A stretch of 64,000 nucleotides of DNA. It comes from Eubacterium plexicaudatum ASF492 (GTDB lineage: Bacteria; Bacillota; Clostridia; Lachnospirales; Lachnospiraceae). Both the position numbers and the translations under genes were made by a program. Each line of letters opens with the position of its first letter. Within the stretch, counting starts at the first letter, position 1. Below the pieces are notes generated by a model. That model did no database searches, had not been told where the DNA came from, and saw only the letters and a list, made by a program, of their open reading frames with translations. Where the stretch lies: positions 1,736,001 to 1,800,000 of the forward strand of contig NZ_AQFT02000001.1 of NCBI RefSeq assembly GCF_000364225.2, in the 5' to 3' direction. This document shows, piece after piece, positions 50,036 through 60,542 of this stretch.

Positions 50036-51219
50036 ATGATGAAGCGTTTTATTACCGCATTTCTGGCACTTGTCTTATTGATATCCGCAGCTTGCCCCGT
50101 ATATGCAAAAAAGAAACAGACATCCACGCAGCCCTCGCTTGACATTTCCGCACCAAGCGTGCTTTTAATGGAAGCAGAAACCGGAACGATTTTATACCAA
50201 AAAAAGAACATACACCCCGTCCGCCCGCAAGCGTTACCAAAGTTATGACGCTTTGTCTGATTTTTGACGCAATTGAAAAAAAACAAATCGCACTGACAGA
50301 CGAAGTCACCGTGTCGGAATATGCCGCCGGCATGGGCGGTTCACAGGTATTTCTGGAAGCCGGAGAAGTCCAGACGGTTGAAACACTGATTAAATGCATC
50401 AGTATCGCAAGTGCAAATGACGCCTGTGTGGCAATGGCAGAGTTTATCTGCGGGAGTGAGGAAGAATTTGTCGCTCAGATGAATCAAAAAGCCGCCGATC
50501 TTGGCATGAAAGATACGCACTTTGTCAATTGCTGCGGACTTTCCGCAGACGGGCATGTAACGAGCGCTTACGATATCGGTCTGATGGCCAGAGAACTGAG
50601 TGTCCGCCATCCGCAGATTCATGATTACTGTACGATCTGGATGGAAAATATTATCCACCGCACGAAAAGAGGCGATTCCGAATTCGGACTGGCCAACACA
50701 AACAAACTGCTCAAACAATATCCTTATGCTACCGGACTGAAAACCGGCTATACATCCGCTGCCAAATACTGTCTGGCTGCCACTGCGGAAAAAGACGGCA
50801 TCAAGCTGATCGCCGTTCTGATGGCTGCTCCGGACATCAAATCCCGTACCGCAGACGCACAGACATTGTTAAACTACGGCTTTTCCGTCTGCCGCGTGTA
50901 TCAGGACAAAAACCCTTCTCCGCTGCCGCATATAGCCGTAAAGAAAGGCGAAAAAGACACTGTTGCGCTTACATATGAATCGGAAATGAGCTATGTGAGC
51001 ACAAGCGGTGAGGATCTTGGACAGGTCACAAAAAAAATCCGGCTGCCAAAGTCCGTCACCGCACCTGTAAAACAGGGCGATCCGGCCGGCACCGTCACTT
51101 ATTATCTGGGCAAAAAAAAGCTGGGCCGGATCAACATTTTGTATGCAGACAGTGTAAAGCATGCTGCATTTACCGACTATTTTCTAAATCTTTTACAAAA
51201 ACTGTTCTTACTGACATAA
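50036..51219 (+). CDS. D-alanyl-D-alanine carboxypeptidase, second copy (frameshifted)
   Basis: 394 residues after adding one A to the seven-A run at 50199-50205. The restored frame reads QKKEHTPRPPASVTKVMTLC, which contains the active-site SxxK (SVTK). SASNDACVAMAEFI-type SxN (IASANDACVAMAEF) and KTG (TGLKTGYTSAAKY) follow. Signal peptide: FITAFLALVLLISAACPVYA. It is homologous to the 46.3 kb protein but diverged and in the opposite orientation. Without the repair the SxxK and all later motifs would lie in a frame with no signal peptide, so a broken gene could not be exported. Sporulation-type DacF proteins look similar. Confidence 0.87.
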
Positions 51220-51252
51220 AAAAATACCGAATCGTTCCCGCGGCCTGCACTC

Positions 51253-51285
51253 CCCGGTTTGCGGAGAAATGCTCCACAAACCGGG
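51253..51285. terminator. Convergent terminator
   Basis: CCCGGTTTG (51253-51261) pairs with CAAACCGGG (51277-51285), placed between the ends of the plus-strand carboxypeptidase and the minus-strand cardiolipin synthase. It can serve both. Confidence 0.6.
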
Positions 51286-51292
51286 TGACACC

Positions 51293-52855
51293 TTACAACA
51301 GCGGCGCAAAAAGCTTTAACACCGTTTGCACTACCCACAAAAAGAAATTCGGTTCTTTCCACTCTTCTTTTAAAATCTGATGGGAACAGGCAAACGTCTG
51401 CTCCATATCTTCTTTCAACTGCATCACTGCCTCACTGCGGTACATCCACACGCCGCATTCAAAATGCAGATAAAGGCTGCGGTAGTCCAGATTAATACTT
51501 CCGACAGCCGCTGTTTCATCGTCACACAGAAAACATTTTGCATGAATAAAGCCCGGTGTATATTCATAGATTTTAATGCCGCTTTCCAGCAGTACTTTAT
51601 AGTTGGAGCGCGTCATCAGAAAGATCATTTTTTTGTCCGGAATTCCGGGCGTTACTAGCCTGACATCCACACCGCTTTTTGCAGCATTGCAAAGCGCTGT
51701 CTGCATTTCCTGATCAATAATCAGATATGGCGTATAAATATACAAATAATGCTTTGCTTTGCTGATCATGTTCAGATAGACATTTTCTCCGACATTTTCC
51801 CGGTCTAACGGCGTATCGCCATAAGGCTGGACAAATCCGTGCTCCTGCGTTCGATACTCTGGCAGTACAGGGCGGTATTTCAGACAGTCGTCTTTTTCAT
51901 TGCGAATATAATCCCACATTTCCAGAAACATTGCCGTAAAATTCCATACTGCTTCCCCTTTCACGCAGATTCCCGTATCTTTCCAATAGCCAAATCTTAC
52001 TTTTTCATTAATGTATTCATCCGCAATATTAATTCCGCCCGTAAACCCCCAGATACCGTCAACAACAAGTATTTTCCGATGATCGCGGTTATTCATTACA
52101 ATGCTGAGTATCGGCCAAAACCGATTAAATACCGCGCATCGAATGCCAATGGTTTCCATATAGCGGACAAAATCTACCGGAAGCGTCGCCACACAGCCAA
52201 TGTCGTCATAAATCAGCCGTACGTCCACGCCCTGTCGTACTTTTTGTTCGAGTGCTTTTAACAGACGGTCAAACATGACACCCGGACTGATAATAAAATA
52301 TTCCAGAAAAATAAAATGCTCCGCCCTGTCAATCGCATCCAGCATGTCTTCAAACATCTGTTCGCCGCATGGATAATATTTTGTCTGAGAATGTTCATAA
52401 ACCGGAAATTTTGCCTGCCGCAAAATATATTCGGACTGACGAAGTATATTCATATCGGTTTCTTTGATATGTTTTTGCACCTGCGCATCCTGTTTCAAAT
52501 GCACTTCTATGCCAAGGTTTACCGCTTCCATGCCTTCCCTTGCATGTTTCGTCAGTTCCGGTCTTCCAAACACAAAATAAATAATAACGCCAAGCAGCGG
52601 CACTGTCAGAAGCACAACCGTCCATGCCAGCTTCGCGGCCGGATTAAACGGTCTGCTGATAACATAAAATGCGGTTAAAATTCCAACAGCCGTTACAATG
52701 ATGTTTATAAATGCATTTTGAGCGCTGAACTGATACAGTACAAGAAACATCCAGGCAATTTGAAGGATAATCCCAAGTGCCACTACAAAAAGCCTGCTGA
52801 ACAGTTTTTGAACCGCTTTTCTGATAATGCGAAGTGCCTGTAATATCAAAACCAA
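51293..52855 (-). CDS. cls: Cardiolipin synthase
   Basis: A 520-residue protein. The TTG at 52855 is preferred as start because AAAAGGAG lies 7 bases before it, directly after the subtilase stop; the ATG at 52894 would overlap that gene and has no ribosome binding site. Two membrane helices follow (LFVVALGIILQIAWMFLVLY; IIVTAVGILTAFYVISRPF). Two phospholipase D active sites: NNRDHRKILVVDGIWGFTGG, an HxK(x)4D motif, and PGFIHAKCFLCDDETAAVGS. It joins two phosphatidylglycerol molecules, giving cardiolipin and glycerol. Confidence 0.92.
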   Translation of the reverse strand: MVLILQALRIIRKAVQKLFSRLFVVALGIILQIAWMFLVLYQFSAQNAFINIIVTAVGILTAFYVISRPFNPAAKLAWTVVLLTVPLLGVIIYFVFGRPELTKHAREGMEAVNLGIEVHLKQDAQVQKHIKETDMNILRQSEYILRQAKFPVYEHSQTKYYPCGEQMFEDMLDAIDRAEHFIFLEYFIISPGVMFDRLLKALEQKVRQGVDVRLIYDDIGCVATLPVDFVRYMETIGIRCAVFNRFWPILSIVMNNRDHRKILVVDGIWGFTGGINIADEYINEKVRFGYWKDTGICVKGEAVWNFTAMFLEMWDYIRNEKDDCLKYRPVLPEYRTQEHGFVQPYGDTPLDRENVGENVYLNMISKAKHYLYIYTPYLIIDQEMQTALCNAAKSGVDVRLVTPGIPDKKMIFLMTRSNYKVLLESGIKIYEYTPGFIHAKCFLCDDETAAVGSINLDYRSLYLHFECGVWMYRSEAVMQLKEDMEQTFACSHQILKEEWKEPNFFLWVVQTVLKLFAPLL

Positions 52856-52871
52856 TGTTTTACTCCTTTTC

Positions 52872-53771
52872 TTATTGGAAAAGCTTCCTGACATCCAGTG
52901 TACCCCAGCTGGATGTCTGCCGATCTTCCGCCAGCTTCTTATAAAATAAAAGTTTTAAGCCGGCCGGCGTCAGCTGCGGGTATCTGTCATATACCAGCGC
53001 ACATGCTCCGGAGACGACTGCCGTAGCCATCGAAGTCCCGCTCTTTACAGTATACCCATTATTTAAAAAATGACAGCTCTTAATTTCCGTTCCGGGTGCT
53101 AAAATTTCCGGCTTACATACACAGCAGTCTGTCGGTCCGATTCCGCTGTAACCCGGATACAGCCCTCTTTTGCGTACAAGCTGGTCCCTGTCGTCACTGC
53201 TTCCTACGGTCAGCACCGTACTGCTGGCGCCCGGAATGGTCACACTGCTTGAAGACGGCCCGCCGTTGCCGGCAGCCGCAACCGTAAATACGCCGCTGTC
53301 CCACATTCGGTCTACCCATTCCAGCATCTGGTCACGCTCTTTGGACTTAGACTGCGGCAGCATTCCGACCGAAATATTGGCAATGCGAATACGGTACCGC
53401 TCACGGTTGTCAATAATCCATTTCATCGCCTCTACGACATCTTTTGTATTTCCGTTGCCTGTGCGGTCAAGCACTTTCAGAACAATCAGCGTAGCCAAAG
53501 GCGCCACACCACGGTAACGCCCTTTGCTCATACGCCCATTGCCTGCGATAATGCCCGCAATGTGCGTGCCGTGGCCATTGTCATCATAAGGCTGACTTTT
53601 GTGATTGCAAAAATCCTGAAACACCCGAATTCGTTCCGCATAATCCGGGTGCATGGAAATCCCGGTATCCAGAATCGCAATCCCGACGCCGCGTCCCGTA
53701 TAACCAAGCCGATGTATCCGGTCGCAGTTTATTAAATTTCGAACCCTGTCCATATATACGCAATCCTGCAT
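52872..53771 (-). CDS. Subtilisin-like serine protease, probably intracellular
   Basis: A 299-residue S8 peptidase with the triad in order: Asp in IAILDTGISMHPDY, His in DDNGHGTHIAGIIAGNG, oxyanion Asn in AAAGNGGPSSS and Ser in VKSGTSMATAVVSG. There is no signal peptide and only a short N-terminal extension (CVYMDRVRNLINCDRIHRLG), like AprX or intracellular subtilisins of Clostridia. The start at 53771 has no good ribosome binding site. A GGAGG lies farther upstream before an ATG in another frame, separated by a five-A run, so the true N-terminus may be a few residues longer with a one-base error. Confidence 0.88.
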   Translation of the reverse strand: MQDCVYMDRVRNLINCDRIHRLGYTGRGVGIAILDTGISMHPDYAERIRVFQDFCNHKSQPYDDNGHGTHIAGIIAGNGRMSKGRYRGVAPLATLIVLKVLDRTGNGNTKDVVEAMKWIIDNRERYRIRIANISVGMLPQSKSKERDQMLEWVDRMWDSGVFTVAAAGNGGPSSSSVTIPGASSTVLTVGSSDDRDQLVRKRGLYPGYSGIGPTDCCVCKPEILAPGTEIKSCHFLNNGYTVKSGTSMATAVVSGACALVYDRYPQLTPAGLKLLFYKKLAEDRQTSSWGTLDVRKLFQ

Positions 53772-53809
53772 TTTTTATTATCATATGAGAAGGGCCTCCA
53801 AAAAGTGAA

Positions 53810-56365
53810 TTACCCCAGATATTTGTGTAAAGTCCGCATACACTCCCCGATATCCAGCGGCTTTGCAAGATGGTCGTTCATTCCTGCATCCAGACATTTT
53901 TGCACATCTCCATCGAACGCATCTGCTGTCATCGCAATAATCGGCAGCCGGCTGTCTGCGCGTTCCAGCGCACGAATCGCTTTTGTCGCTTCATAGCCGT
54001 CCATTACTGGCATACGGATGTCCATCAATACGGCATGATAATATCCGATCTCCGATTTTTGAAACATTTCCAGACATTCTCTGCCGTTCTGTGCATGTTC
54101 CAGCTGCATTCCGGTTGCGGATAGGATCTCATTGGCCACTTCCCAGTTGATTTCCATATCTTCCGCTAACAGCACTCTGCTTCCTTCAAAAGAAACATCC
54201 TCATTTTTGTTTTCATTCGAAAGATCCTGCTCTTCATAACCTTCCATATATTTGCGCAGACGTTCATACAGGCGGGAGGCAAAGAGCGGTTTTGTAATGA
54301 ATCCTTCAATGCCGGTCTGTACAGCCTGATCTTCCATTTCCGCCCAGTCATCTGCGGACATTAAAAAGATGCGAATATCATCACCGATCTGTTCCCGAAT
54401 TTGATGTATCGTCTCAATTCCGTTCTGTACGGGCATCTTCCAGTCTATCAGCAAAAAGTTATAGTCCATGCCCTGCTCATGGCGTTTTTTCACCATATTT
54501 ACTGCCTCTATGCCGCTCTGGGTCCATTCACAGTTCACACCCAACAGTTCCAGATTGGATACGGCGCTGGAACATAACTGCTCGTCATCATCCACAACCA
54601 GTATCGTCCATGCCGGCAGTTTCATCTGAGACACGTCTACCGATTCCGATTTTTCCAGATCCAGCATAATGTGAAACGTACTGCCTTTTCCAAGTTCACT
54701 TTTTACATCTATTGTCCCACCCATCAGATCAACCAGGCTTTTCGTAATCGACATACCAAGGCCCGTCCCTAAAATATGCCGCACCTCATCGTTTTCTTCT
54801 CTGACAAACGTATCCCAGATTTTTTCCAGAAATTCCGGCGACATTCCCATTCCGGTATCGGAGATATAAAAATGTGTACGAACATAGGCATCGCCCAACA
54901 GGGAAGGTTCCTGGTTCAGGTAAATATAAATATTACCTTCTTCCGGCGTATATTTCACCGCATTTGACAAAATATTAATAAGCGCCTGATTCAGTCGGAC
55001 ATCATCACAGCAAATGCCTTCGGAACAGATATTTTGTATAAAAATATCAAAATGCTGCTTTTTTGCTCTGATCTGCGGCTGAATAATGTTCACAAGGTCA
55101 TCCATCGTATCCCGCAGGGAAACCGGAGCAATATTCAGTGTCATTTTTTTGCTTTCGATTTTAGACATATCCAGTACGTCATTGATCAGGCCCAACAGAT
55201 GCTTACTCGAAAGTCGTACTTTATTCAGACAGTCGCTGACGCGTGAAGAATCCTGAATATTGCGCTGGGCAATTTCCGTCATTCCGATAATCGCATTCAT
55301 TGGCGTACGAATCTCGTGGCTCATACTGGATAAGAAATTGCTTTTTGCCGCATTGGAATAATCTGCTTCGTTCCGCGCCTTTACAAGCTCGCGCATTTGC
55401 CGGCGTGACATCTGATAATACAGGATGAAAATAACACCCATAGCAACTAAAATTGTTGACGCAGAAGTAATCATCACCAAATTACGTGTTCCGTCAAGAT
55501 TCCAGATCGATTCCATCAGCACATTATTCGGCATCGCTGCGATCAGATACCAGCTGCTGTTTGAAATGAGCGGTGAACTGTACATGTAAATTTCCTGCCC
55601 GTCCATGAATACGGTCGCCGCGTACACTTCCTGATGCTGCATGGCGTCCGATAATTCCCGAATATAATCTTCCGGCTTTTTACCATCAAAAGTTTCAAAT
55701 TTTTCACGCATCCGTTCAAAATAATTTTCGCGGTAAGCATCGCCGCTTCGAATTACAAAATTTCCATCCGTATCAATAATATGGTAATATAGCAGCGATT
55801 CGTTCTGATCCAAAAACAATACATCCCGCAGATAATCCATTGGCACGCCAACAAACAACGCCTTGCTTTTCTCGCCATTCTTCATTGGATATGCAGCATT
55901 CATGCCGATCATCAGCATTTCCTGTCCCTGTTCGTTTGTTGCTTCTCCAACCGCAAATGCACCTGGCTGTATGTTTTTTGCAGTCCCGCTCCTTTGCACC
56001 AACTCAATCGAACTGCCAAACAAGTCCTCCAGTTCACCATTTTGCGCATACAGTCCGGCATAAGAAAAGTTGCGAAGCTTTGCGTTTTCCACCAGATTAT
56101 TTCGCATCTGTTCCCCATATACCGCTGTCTCAGGCGGGTCCAGCCGTATCATTGCTTCTACCTGCTCCATCCGCAGATTAATAACTGCCGTAAATTTCTC
56201 CTGAACCTGCAGACTCATCTCCGACATATAGACACTTGTCGTATTTTTAATTACACGCTTCGTTTTTGTTCTCATATAATGTGTCAGAAAGAAAAATACT
56301 GCTATACATAAAAAGAAAATGCTGACAACACTCCGTATAAAAAATCTTTTTGTCTTTTTATCCAT
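53810..56365 (-). CDS. Hybrid sensor histidine kinase with two receiver domains
   Basis: About 851 residues. The start at 56365 (MDKKTKRFFIRSVVS) is used because the longer frame begins inside the HPt terminator hairpin. Two membrane helices enclose a large outer dCache-like sensor (residues about 45-310). HisKA: SNFLSSMSHEIRTPMNAIIG with the phospho-His. HATPase: NALINI-type N box (LNQALINILSNAVKYTPEEG), GMG and GTGLGMSITKSLVDLM. Two receivers follow, phospho-Asp in FLLIDWKMPVQNG and in AVLMDIRMPVMDGYEATKAI. The HPt protein upstream (56450) may complete the phosphorelay. No output domain, so it probably signals to a separate response regulator. Confidence 0.9.
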   Translation of the reverse strand: MDKKTKRFFIRSVVSIFFLCIAVFFFLTHYMRTKTKRVIKNTTSVYMSEMSLQVQEKFTAVINLRMEQVEAMIRLDPPETAVYGEQMRNNLVENAKLRNFSYAGLYAQNGELEDLFGSSIELVQRSGTAKNIQPGAFAVGEATNEQGQEMLMIGMNAAYPMKNGEKSKALFVGVPMDYLRDVLFLDQNESLLYYHIIDTDGNFVIRSGDAYRENYFERMREKFETFDGKKPEDYIRELSDAMQHQEVYAATVFMDGQEIYMYSSPLISNSSWYLIAAMPNNVLMESIWNLDGTRNLVMITSASTILVAMGVIFILYYQMSRRQMRELVKARNEADYSNAAKSNFLSSMSHEIRTPMNAIIGMTEIAQRNIQDSSRVSDCLNKVRLSSKHLLGLINDVLDMSKIESKKMTLNIAPVSLRDTMDDLVNIIQPQIRAKKQHFDIFIQNICSEGICCDDVRLNQALINILSNAVKYTPEEGNIYIYLNQEPSLLGDAYVRTHFYISDTGMGMSPEFLEKIWDTFVREENDEVRHILGTGLGMSITKSLVDLMGGTIDVKSELGKGSTFHIMLDLEKSESVDVSQMKLPAWTILVVDDDEQLCSSAVSNLELLGVNCEWTQSGIEAVNMVKKRHEQGMDYNFLLIDWKMPVQNGIETIHQIREQIGDDIRIFLMSADDWAEMEDQAVQTGIEGFITKPLFASRLYERLRKYMEGYEEQDLSNENKNEDVSFEGSRVLLAEDMEINWEVANEILSATGMQLEHAQNGRECLEMFQKSEIGYYHAVLMDIRMPVMDGYEATKAIRALERADSRLPIIAMTADAFDGDVQKCLDAGMNDHLAKPLDIGECMRTLHKYLG

Positions 56366-56387
56366 AATATTCTCACGCACCCATGCA

Positions 56388-56432
56388 AAAACGTGTTTGA
56401 AACCCGCTTTCCGCAATTTTCAAACACGTTTT
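56388..56432 (-). terminator. Terminator hairpin after the HPt gene
   Basis: AAAACGTGTTTGAAA (56388-56402) pairs with TTTCAAACACGTTTT (56418-56432). It follows the repaired HPt stop by 18 bases. It covers the first codons of the longest open frame of the kinase, which supports the later kinase start. Confidence 0.65.
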
Positions 56433-56449
56433 TGGCTTTCTATCTGATT

Positions 56450-56802
56450 TTATTCCGCATATTTCTCTATGCAGGCTATAATCTCATCCTGCACAGGAAT
56501 AATTTTTTCAGTACTTCGTTTGCTTCCTCCGGCTTTTCCGCTCTCAATAAATCCATAATCTGTGAATATGCCTCAAATACAGGTGTAATAGACAGATTCC
56601 CTGACGTTCCCTTAATTGCATGTGCTTTTTCCTTCACATCCTCATAATCGGACGTATTAAAATCAGGAGAAATCTGCTGTGCTTTCATCGCTTTTACAAA
56701 AGTATTTAAAAGCCTCTTATAAAGCCCCTCATTACCTCCGATGCGTTTCAGTCCGCCGTCCACATCTACGTCCAATTGTTTTAAATCTTCAAATAGTCCC
56801 AT
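56450..56802 (-). CDS. HPt phosphotransfer domain protein (frameshifted near its end)
   Basis: 117 residues after adding one base to the run at 56503-56508; the raw frame ends early in LFLCRMRL and the repaired one in IIPVQDEIIACIEKYAE. Start at 56802 (MGLFEDLKQLDV) behind GAGAGGTGAT. The phospho-accepting His lies in DVKEKAHAIKGTSGNLSI. Such stand-alone HPt proteins relay phosphate from a hybrid kinase to a response regulator. The gene sits directly upstream of the hybrid kinase. I infer that they are partners. Confidence 0.85.
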
Positions 56803-56876
56803 AAAAATCACCTCTCGTACTAAATTTGCAATATTTTATCATAACCGGCATTTTTTTCAACTATTATTACACGTTA

Positions 56877-58589
56877 TCAAAATTCGGCATCCAGATTGAT
56901 ATTACTCTGAACATACTCTTCCCTCAAAGAGAATTTTGCCACAAGATTTTTCAAAACTTCAGCCTGGCTGGACAGCTCTTCACTGGCTGCCGCACTCTCT
57001 ACTGCCGTAGCAGAGTTAGTCTGCACTACGCTTGAAATCTGATCTACACCTACGGAAACCTGTTCTACCGCACCTGCCTGACCTTCTGCCGCATTCGCAA
57101 TTTTATCTACGGTCGTAGATGTCTCACGAACTTCCTCAACAACCTGTATCAGCGATTTTGCCGTTGCATTGGTAATATGTGTACCCTGTGTAACCGCTCC
57201 GATTACACTCTCAATTAAGTCGGATGTATCTTTTGACGCTTCCGCACTCTTGCTGGCAAGATTGCGCACTTCATCTGCAACAACGGCAAAGCCTTTTCCT
57301 GCCGTGCCTGCACGAGACGCTTCTACCGCGGCATTCAGAGCCAGAATATTCGTCTGGAACGCAATGTCTTCAATCGTCTTAATAATCTTGCCAATTTCGT
57401 TTGACGTACGTGTAATCTCTTCCATTGCCTTTGTCATATCTTTCATCTGACGGTTGCACTCTTCTACTTTATCACCTGCAGAATTGGACTGTCTTCTTGC
57501 GGTTGCCGCATTTTCCGCCGTTTCTTTTACCTGCTGGGAAATACCTGCAATCGTTGCCGCCAGCTCCTGTACCGAAGCAGCCTGCTGTGTAGCGCCCTGA
57601 GAAAGAGCCTGCGCACCATAAGATACCTGATTTGCACCGGACGATACCTGATCCGCGCTGGAATTGATCTGTGCCAGCGTAGAGCTTAAATCGCGGTTCT
57701 GTTTTCTGATCGAAGATAACAGTCCCTGGAAATCTCCTACATAACGTTCTTCCGCTCTTGTACGCACATCGAAATTGCCGTTTGCCATTTCACTTAACAA
57801 TCTGGACGCGTCTGCGATAATATCACCTAAAATAGATGCCATATCACGAAACGCATTTGCCAATCCTCCCAATTCATCTTTGGAACGATATGCAATCTGA
57901 AAATCAAAGTTACCTGCTACAATCTTACCTGCGGATGCCACCAGCTCATGAATCGGCTTGGTAATCATTCTTGTCAGATACAGGCAGAGTACAATCGTAA
58001 TAAACAATGCTGCCGCAGCCAGTCCAAGTAAAGAATATGTAATGGACTTCTGTGTAGCCAAAGATGCATTAAAGTTCGCATCTACCCCGGATTCTACTTC
58101 ATCACTGATCTTTGTCAGGGCGCTTACCGAACTTATGACAAGCGGCTGATACTCTTCTATTAAAATCTGCTGCGCCTGTGTTTTATTCGTTTTGGAAAGT
58201 GCCACAACATTTTCCTGCATATTGACTGCATCTTGGATATCCTTTGCAAAAGTATCAAACGCTTCGGAATTCGTTTTCAGGTTTTCACTCACCCATTTTG
58301 CATTTTGTTCCAGCAGTTCCAGTTCTTTTTCCATGTCACTCTGATAAGATGCAAATCTCTCCGCATCATCGTCAATCGTCATAAACGTAAGATCTTTGAC
58401 AATAATCTGCAGACCACGTCGCATGCTCATAACTCTCTGTGTGATCTGATATTCTTCATGATAAAACTCCGAATATTTATCAGAACACTCACGCAAGCCG
58501 GAAGTCGCCACATACACCGTACCGCAAAACAACGCGATAATAATCATAAATGTCAACAGCAGCTTTGTTCCTATTTTAAGATTTTTCAT
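56877..58589 (-). CDS. Methyl-accepting chemotaxis protein with periplasm-facing 4-helix sensor
   Basis: A 570-residue protein; start at 58589 ([15 protein letters not shown]) behind AGGAGG. First membrane helix [20 protein letters not shown], outer 4-helix-bundle sensor (about residues 35-190), second helix [24 protein letters not shown] (about 210-262), then the signalling domain. The hairpin tip is [20 protein letters not shown] with [20 protein letters not shown]. It binds CheA/CheW. The C-terminus has no CheR/CheB-tethering pentapeptide of the NWETF type. It follows the other receptor gene by 10 bases. Confidence 0.95.
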   Translation of the reverse strand: MKNLKIGTKLLLTFMIIIALFCGTVYVATSGLRECSDKYSEFYHEEYQITQRVMSMRRGLQIIVKDLTFMTIDDDAERFASYQSDMEKELELLEQNAKWVSENLKTNSEAFDTFAKDIQDAVNMQENVVALSKTNKTQAQQILIEEYQPLVISSVSALTKISDEVESGVDANFNASLATQKSITYSLLGLAAAALFITIVLCLYLTRMITKPIHELVASAGKIVAGNFDFQIAYRSKDELGGLANAFRDMASILGDIIADASRLLSEMANGNFDVRTRAEERYVGDFQGLLSSIRKQNRDLSSTLAQINSSADQVSSGANQVSYGAQALSQGATQQAASVQELAATIAGISQQVKETAENAATARRQSNSAGDKVEECNRQMKDMTKAMEEITRTSNEIGKIIKTIEDIAFQTNILALNAAVEASRAGTAGKGFAVVADEVRNLASKSAEASKDTSDLIESVIGAVTQGTHITNATAKSLIQVVEEVRETSTTVDKIANAAEGQAGAVEQVSVGVDQISSVVQTNSATAVESAAASEELSSQAEVLKNLVAKFSLREEYVQSNINLDAEF

Positions 58590-58599
58590 AAGATACCTC

Positions 58600-59958
58600 C
58601 TAGTATTTCCCAAAATCGTCTTCCAGAGAAATTACCGGTTCAGTCCTGTCTTCACTGCTGTCCGTTTCCACACTTCGATAATCGTATCCCTGATTCGTAC
58701 TTTGTCTGCCCGCTCCCAAGTTATAAATGGAAAGCATATCTCTCATTTTGTTTGCCTGATTTGATAGTTCCTCACTGGCAGCCGCACACTCCTCACTTGT
58801 TGCCGAGTTCGTCTGTACGACCTGTGATACCTGCGTAATCGCCTGTTCAATCTGAGCAACTGCCGTTGCCTGATAATTGGATGATTCCGCAATGCCATTA
58901 ATAATACCTTCACTCTTCTGCACTACATCTGTGATTGTTTCCAGAGCGTTTGCTGTCTCTTCCGCAATCTGTGACCCCGTACTGACTTTTGTAATGGAAT
59001 CTTCAATCAGTTCGGCTGTTTCCGCAGCCGCAGCCGCACTTTTTGCCGCAAGGCTTCTGACTTCTTCCGCTACAACCGCAAACCCTTTTCCTGCCTCGCC
59101 TGCTCTGGCTGCCTCAACCGCAGCATTTAATGCAAGAATATTTGTCTGAAACGCAATATCGTCAATCGTTTTAATAATCTTGGAAATACTTTCGGATGAC
59201 TGGTTAATTGCCTGCATGGCATCTGTCATATCTTTCATTCTCATATTTCCATGCTTTACATCTTCAATTGCCTGTTCAATCAGATTTGCAGCGGAATTAG
59301 CCTGCTCCGCATTTTCTTTTGTTTTTTCCGCAATCTCGTCAATAGACGCCGTAATCTCTTCAATTGCGCTCGCCTGCTGTGTAGAACCCTGTGCCAGTGC
59401 CTGACTTGCACTTGCCACCTGCGAAGAGCTGATCGTTACCTGTGTACCGGAATCGCTGATATTGGACAATGCATGATAGTTGTCTTCTACCAGTTTCTTT
59501 AACGAATTGCCAAGCAAATCGTCCGTAGATGTTGGTGTAACCGAAATTGTCAGGTTTCCGTTTGAAACTTCTTCCGCAACATGTGCCTGATTTTTTATAT
59601 TCTGAATGACTTTTTCAAATTCATCTACCAACTGCCCCAGTTCGTCATTGCTGTACTTTTTCATTTGAATATTCACACGACCCTGCGCGATCTGCTTTGC
59701 CGCTTTGGACAGTTCTTCCACAGACAGTCGAATCTGTCGGATAATAACGGCGGCAACCCACATAATTATAATGATAGATATAATCCCAATTGCATAAGTA
59801 AAAATAGATGCATATCGGTTATATGTTTTTAATGCTTCACCGGAATATTTTGCTGCCATTCTCGTAGTCAGCTCACTGAGTAGCATGTTCAGTACCGTCA
59901 TGATGACACTGATAAAAAAGCCCAGCATCAATTTTGCCCTTATCGTCCAGTTTTTCAT
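58600..59958 (-). CDS. Methyl-accepting chemotaxis protein with minimal sensor region
   Basis: A 452-residue protein; start at 59958 ([14 protein letters not shown]) behind GAGAGGTAG. Two membrane helices ([40 protein letters not shown]) are separated by only about 25 residues, so there is almost no outer sensor domain. HAMP follows (about 75-130). The signalling tip is [20 protein letters not shown] with [20 protein letters not shown]. It probably responds to membrane or internal cues such as redox, energy or partner proteins. The C-terminal tail (about 40 residues, Asp/Glu-rich) lacks the tethering pentapeptide. Confidence 0.93.
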   Translation of the reverse strand: MKNWTIRAKLMLGFFISVIMTVLNMLLSELTTRMAAKYSGEALKTYNRYASIFTYAIGIISIIIIMWVAAVIIRQIRLSVEELSKAAKQIAQGRVNIQMKKYSNDELGQLVDEFEKVIQNIKNQAHVAEEVSNGNLTISVTPTSTDDLLGNSLKKLVEDNYHALSNISDSGTQVTISSSQVASASQALAQGSTQQASAIEEITASIDEIAEKTKENAEQANSAANLIEQAIEDVKHGNMRMKDMTDAMQAINQSSESISKIIKTIDDIAFQTNILALNAAVEAARAGEAGKGFAVVAEEVRSLAAKSAAAAAETAELIEDSITKVSTGSQIAEETANALETITDVVQKSEGIINGIAESSNYQATAVAQIEQAITQVSQVVQTNSATSEECAAASEELSNQANKMRDMLSIYNLGAGRQSTNQGYDYRSVETDSSEDRTEPVISLEDDFGKY

Positions 59959-59972
59959 TCTTCCACTACCTC

Positions 59973-60515
59973 TCATTCTTCTTCACTTAACTTATTCGAC
60001 TGTTCTACGGACGAAAGATCCACGTCACGCAGTAGTTTATCCGGATCTAACAGCAGCTTTACCGTATCTCCGATCTTGCCAATACCGTAAATATACTTGC
60101 GATTTCCCTGATCCGCACGTGAAATGGTCGGCGGCGGCAAGATGTCACTGTCTTTGATTTCAACCACATCCGCAATCTTTTCCACAATCAGTCCAACCAT
60201 CATATCGTTATACTGAATGACAATGATGCATGTGCGGTCGTTATATTCAAATGCTTCCTGACCGAAACGCAACCGTACATCAATAACCGGAATGATTTTC
60301 CCGCGCAGGTTAATCAGTCCCTTAATGTAGTCTTCGGTTTCGGGAACTGCTGTGATTGCCTGAATCTGAATAATTTCATTGACATATTGGATCTTAAGCC
60401 CAAAATATTCATTGCCGGACTTAAAGCTCATATATTTGCTTTTATGCTCTTCCACTTCGGTGAATCCCAGATCCAAAAGATCCGTCGTATCATTCAAATT
60501 ACTTATTTCGCTCAT
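59973..60515 (-). CDS. cheW: CheW chemotaxis adaptor
   Basis: A 180-residue protein. After an acidic N-terminal extension of about 30 residues, the CheW domain begins [20 protein letters not shown]. It continues [20 protein letters not shown] and [20 protein letters not shown], and ends with [15 protein letters not shown]. It links chemoreceptors to CheA. It lies between cheA and the two receptor genes on the same strand, so the group makes one signalling array. Confidence 0.95.
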   Translation of the reverse strand: MSEISNLNDTTDLLDLGFTEVEEHKSKYMSFKSGNEYFGLKIQYVNEIIQIQAITAVPETEDYIKGLINLRGKIIPVIDVRLRFGQEAFEYNDRTCIIVIQYNDMMVGLIVEKIADVVEIKDSDILPPPTISRADQGNRKYIYGIGKIGDTVKLLLDPDKLLRDVDLSSVEQSNKLSEEE

Positions 60516-60542
60516 ATGATCCTACATTCCTTTCTCTTTATT

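Noticed and set aside
53584..53868. 94-codon minus frame at the start of the subtilase, preceded by GGAGG
   Set aside because: It is out of frame with the protease and low in protein character. The ribosome binding site probably belongs to the protease, with a possible one-base error in the A run.
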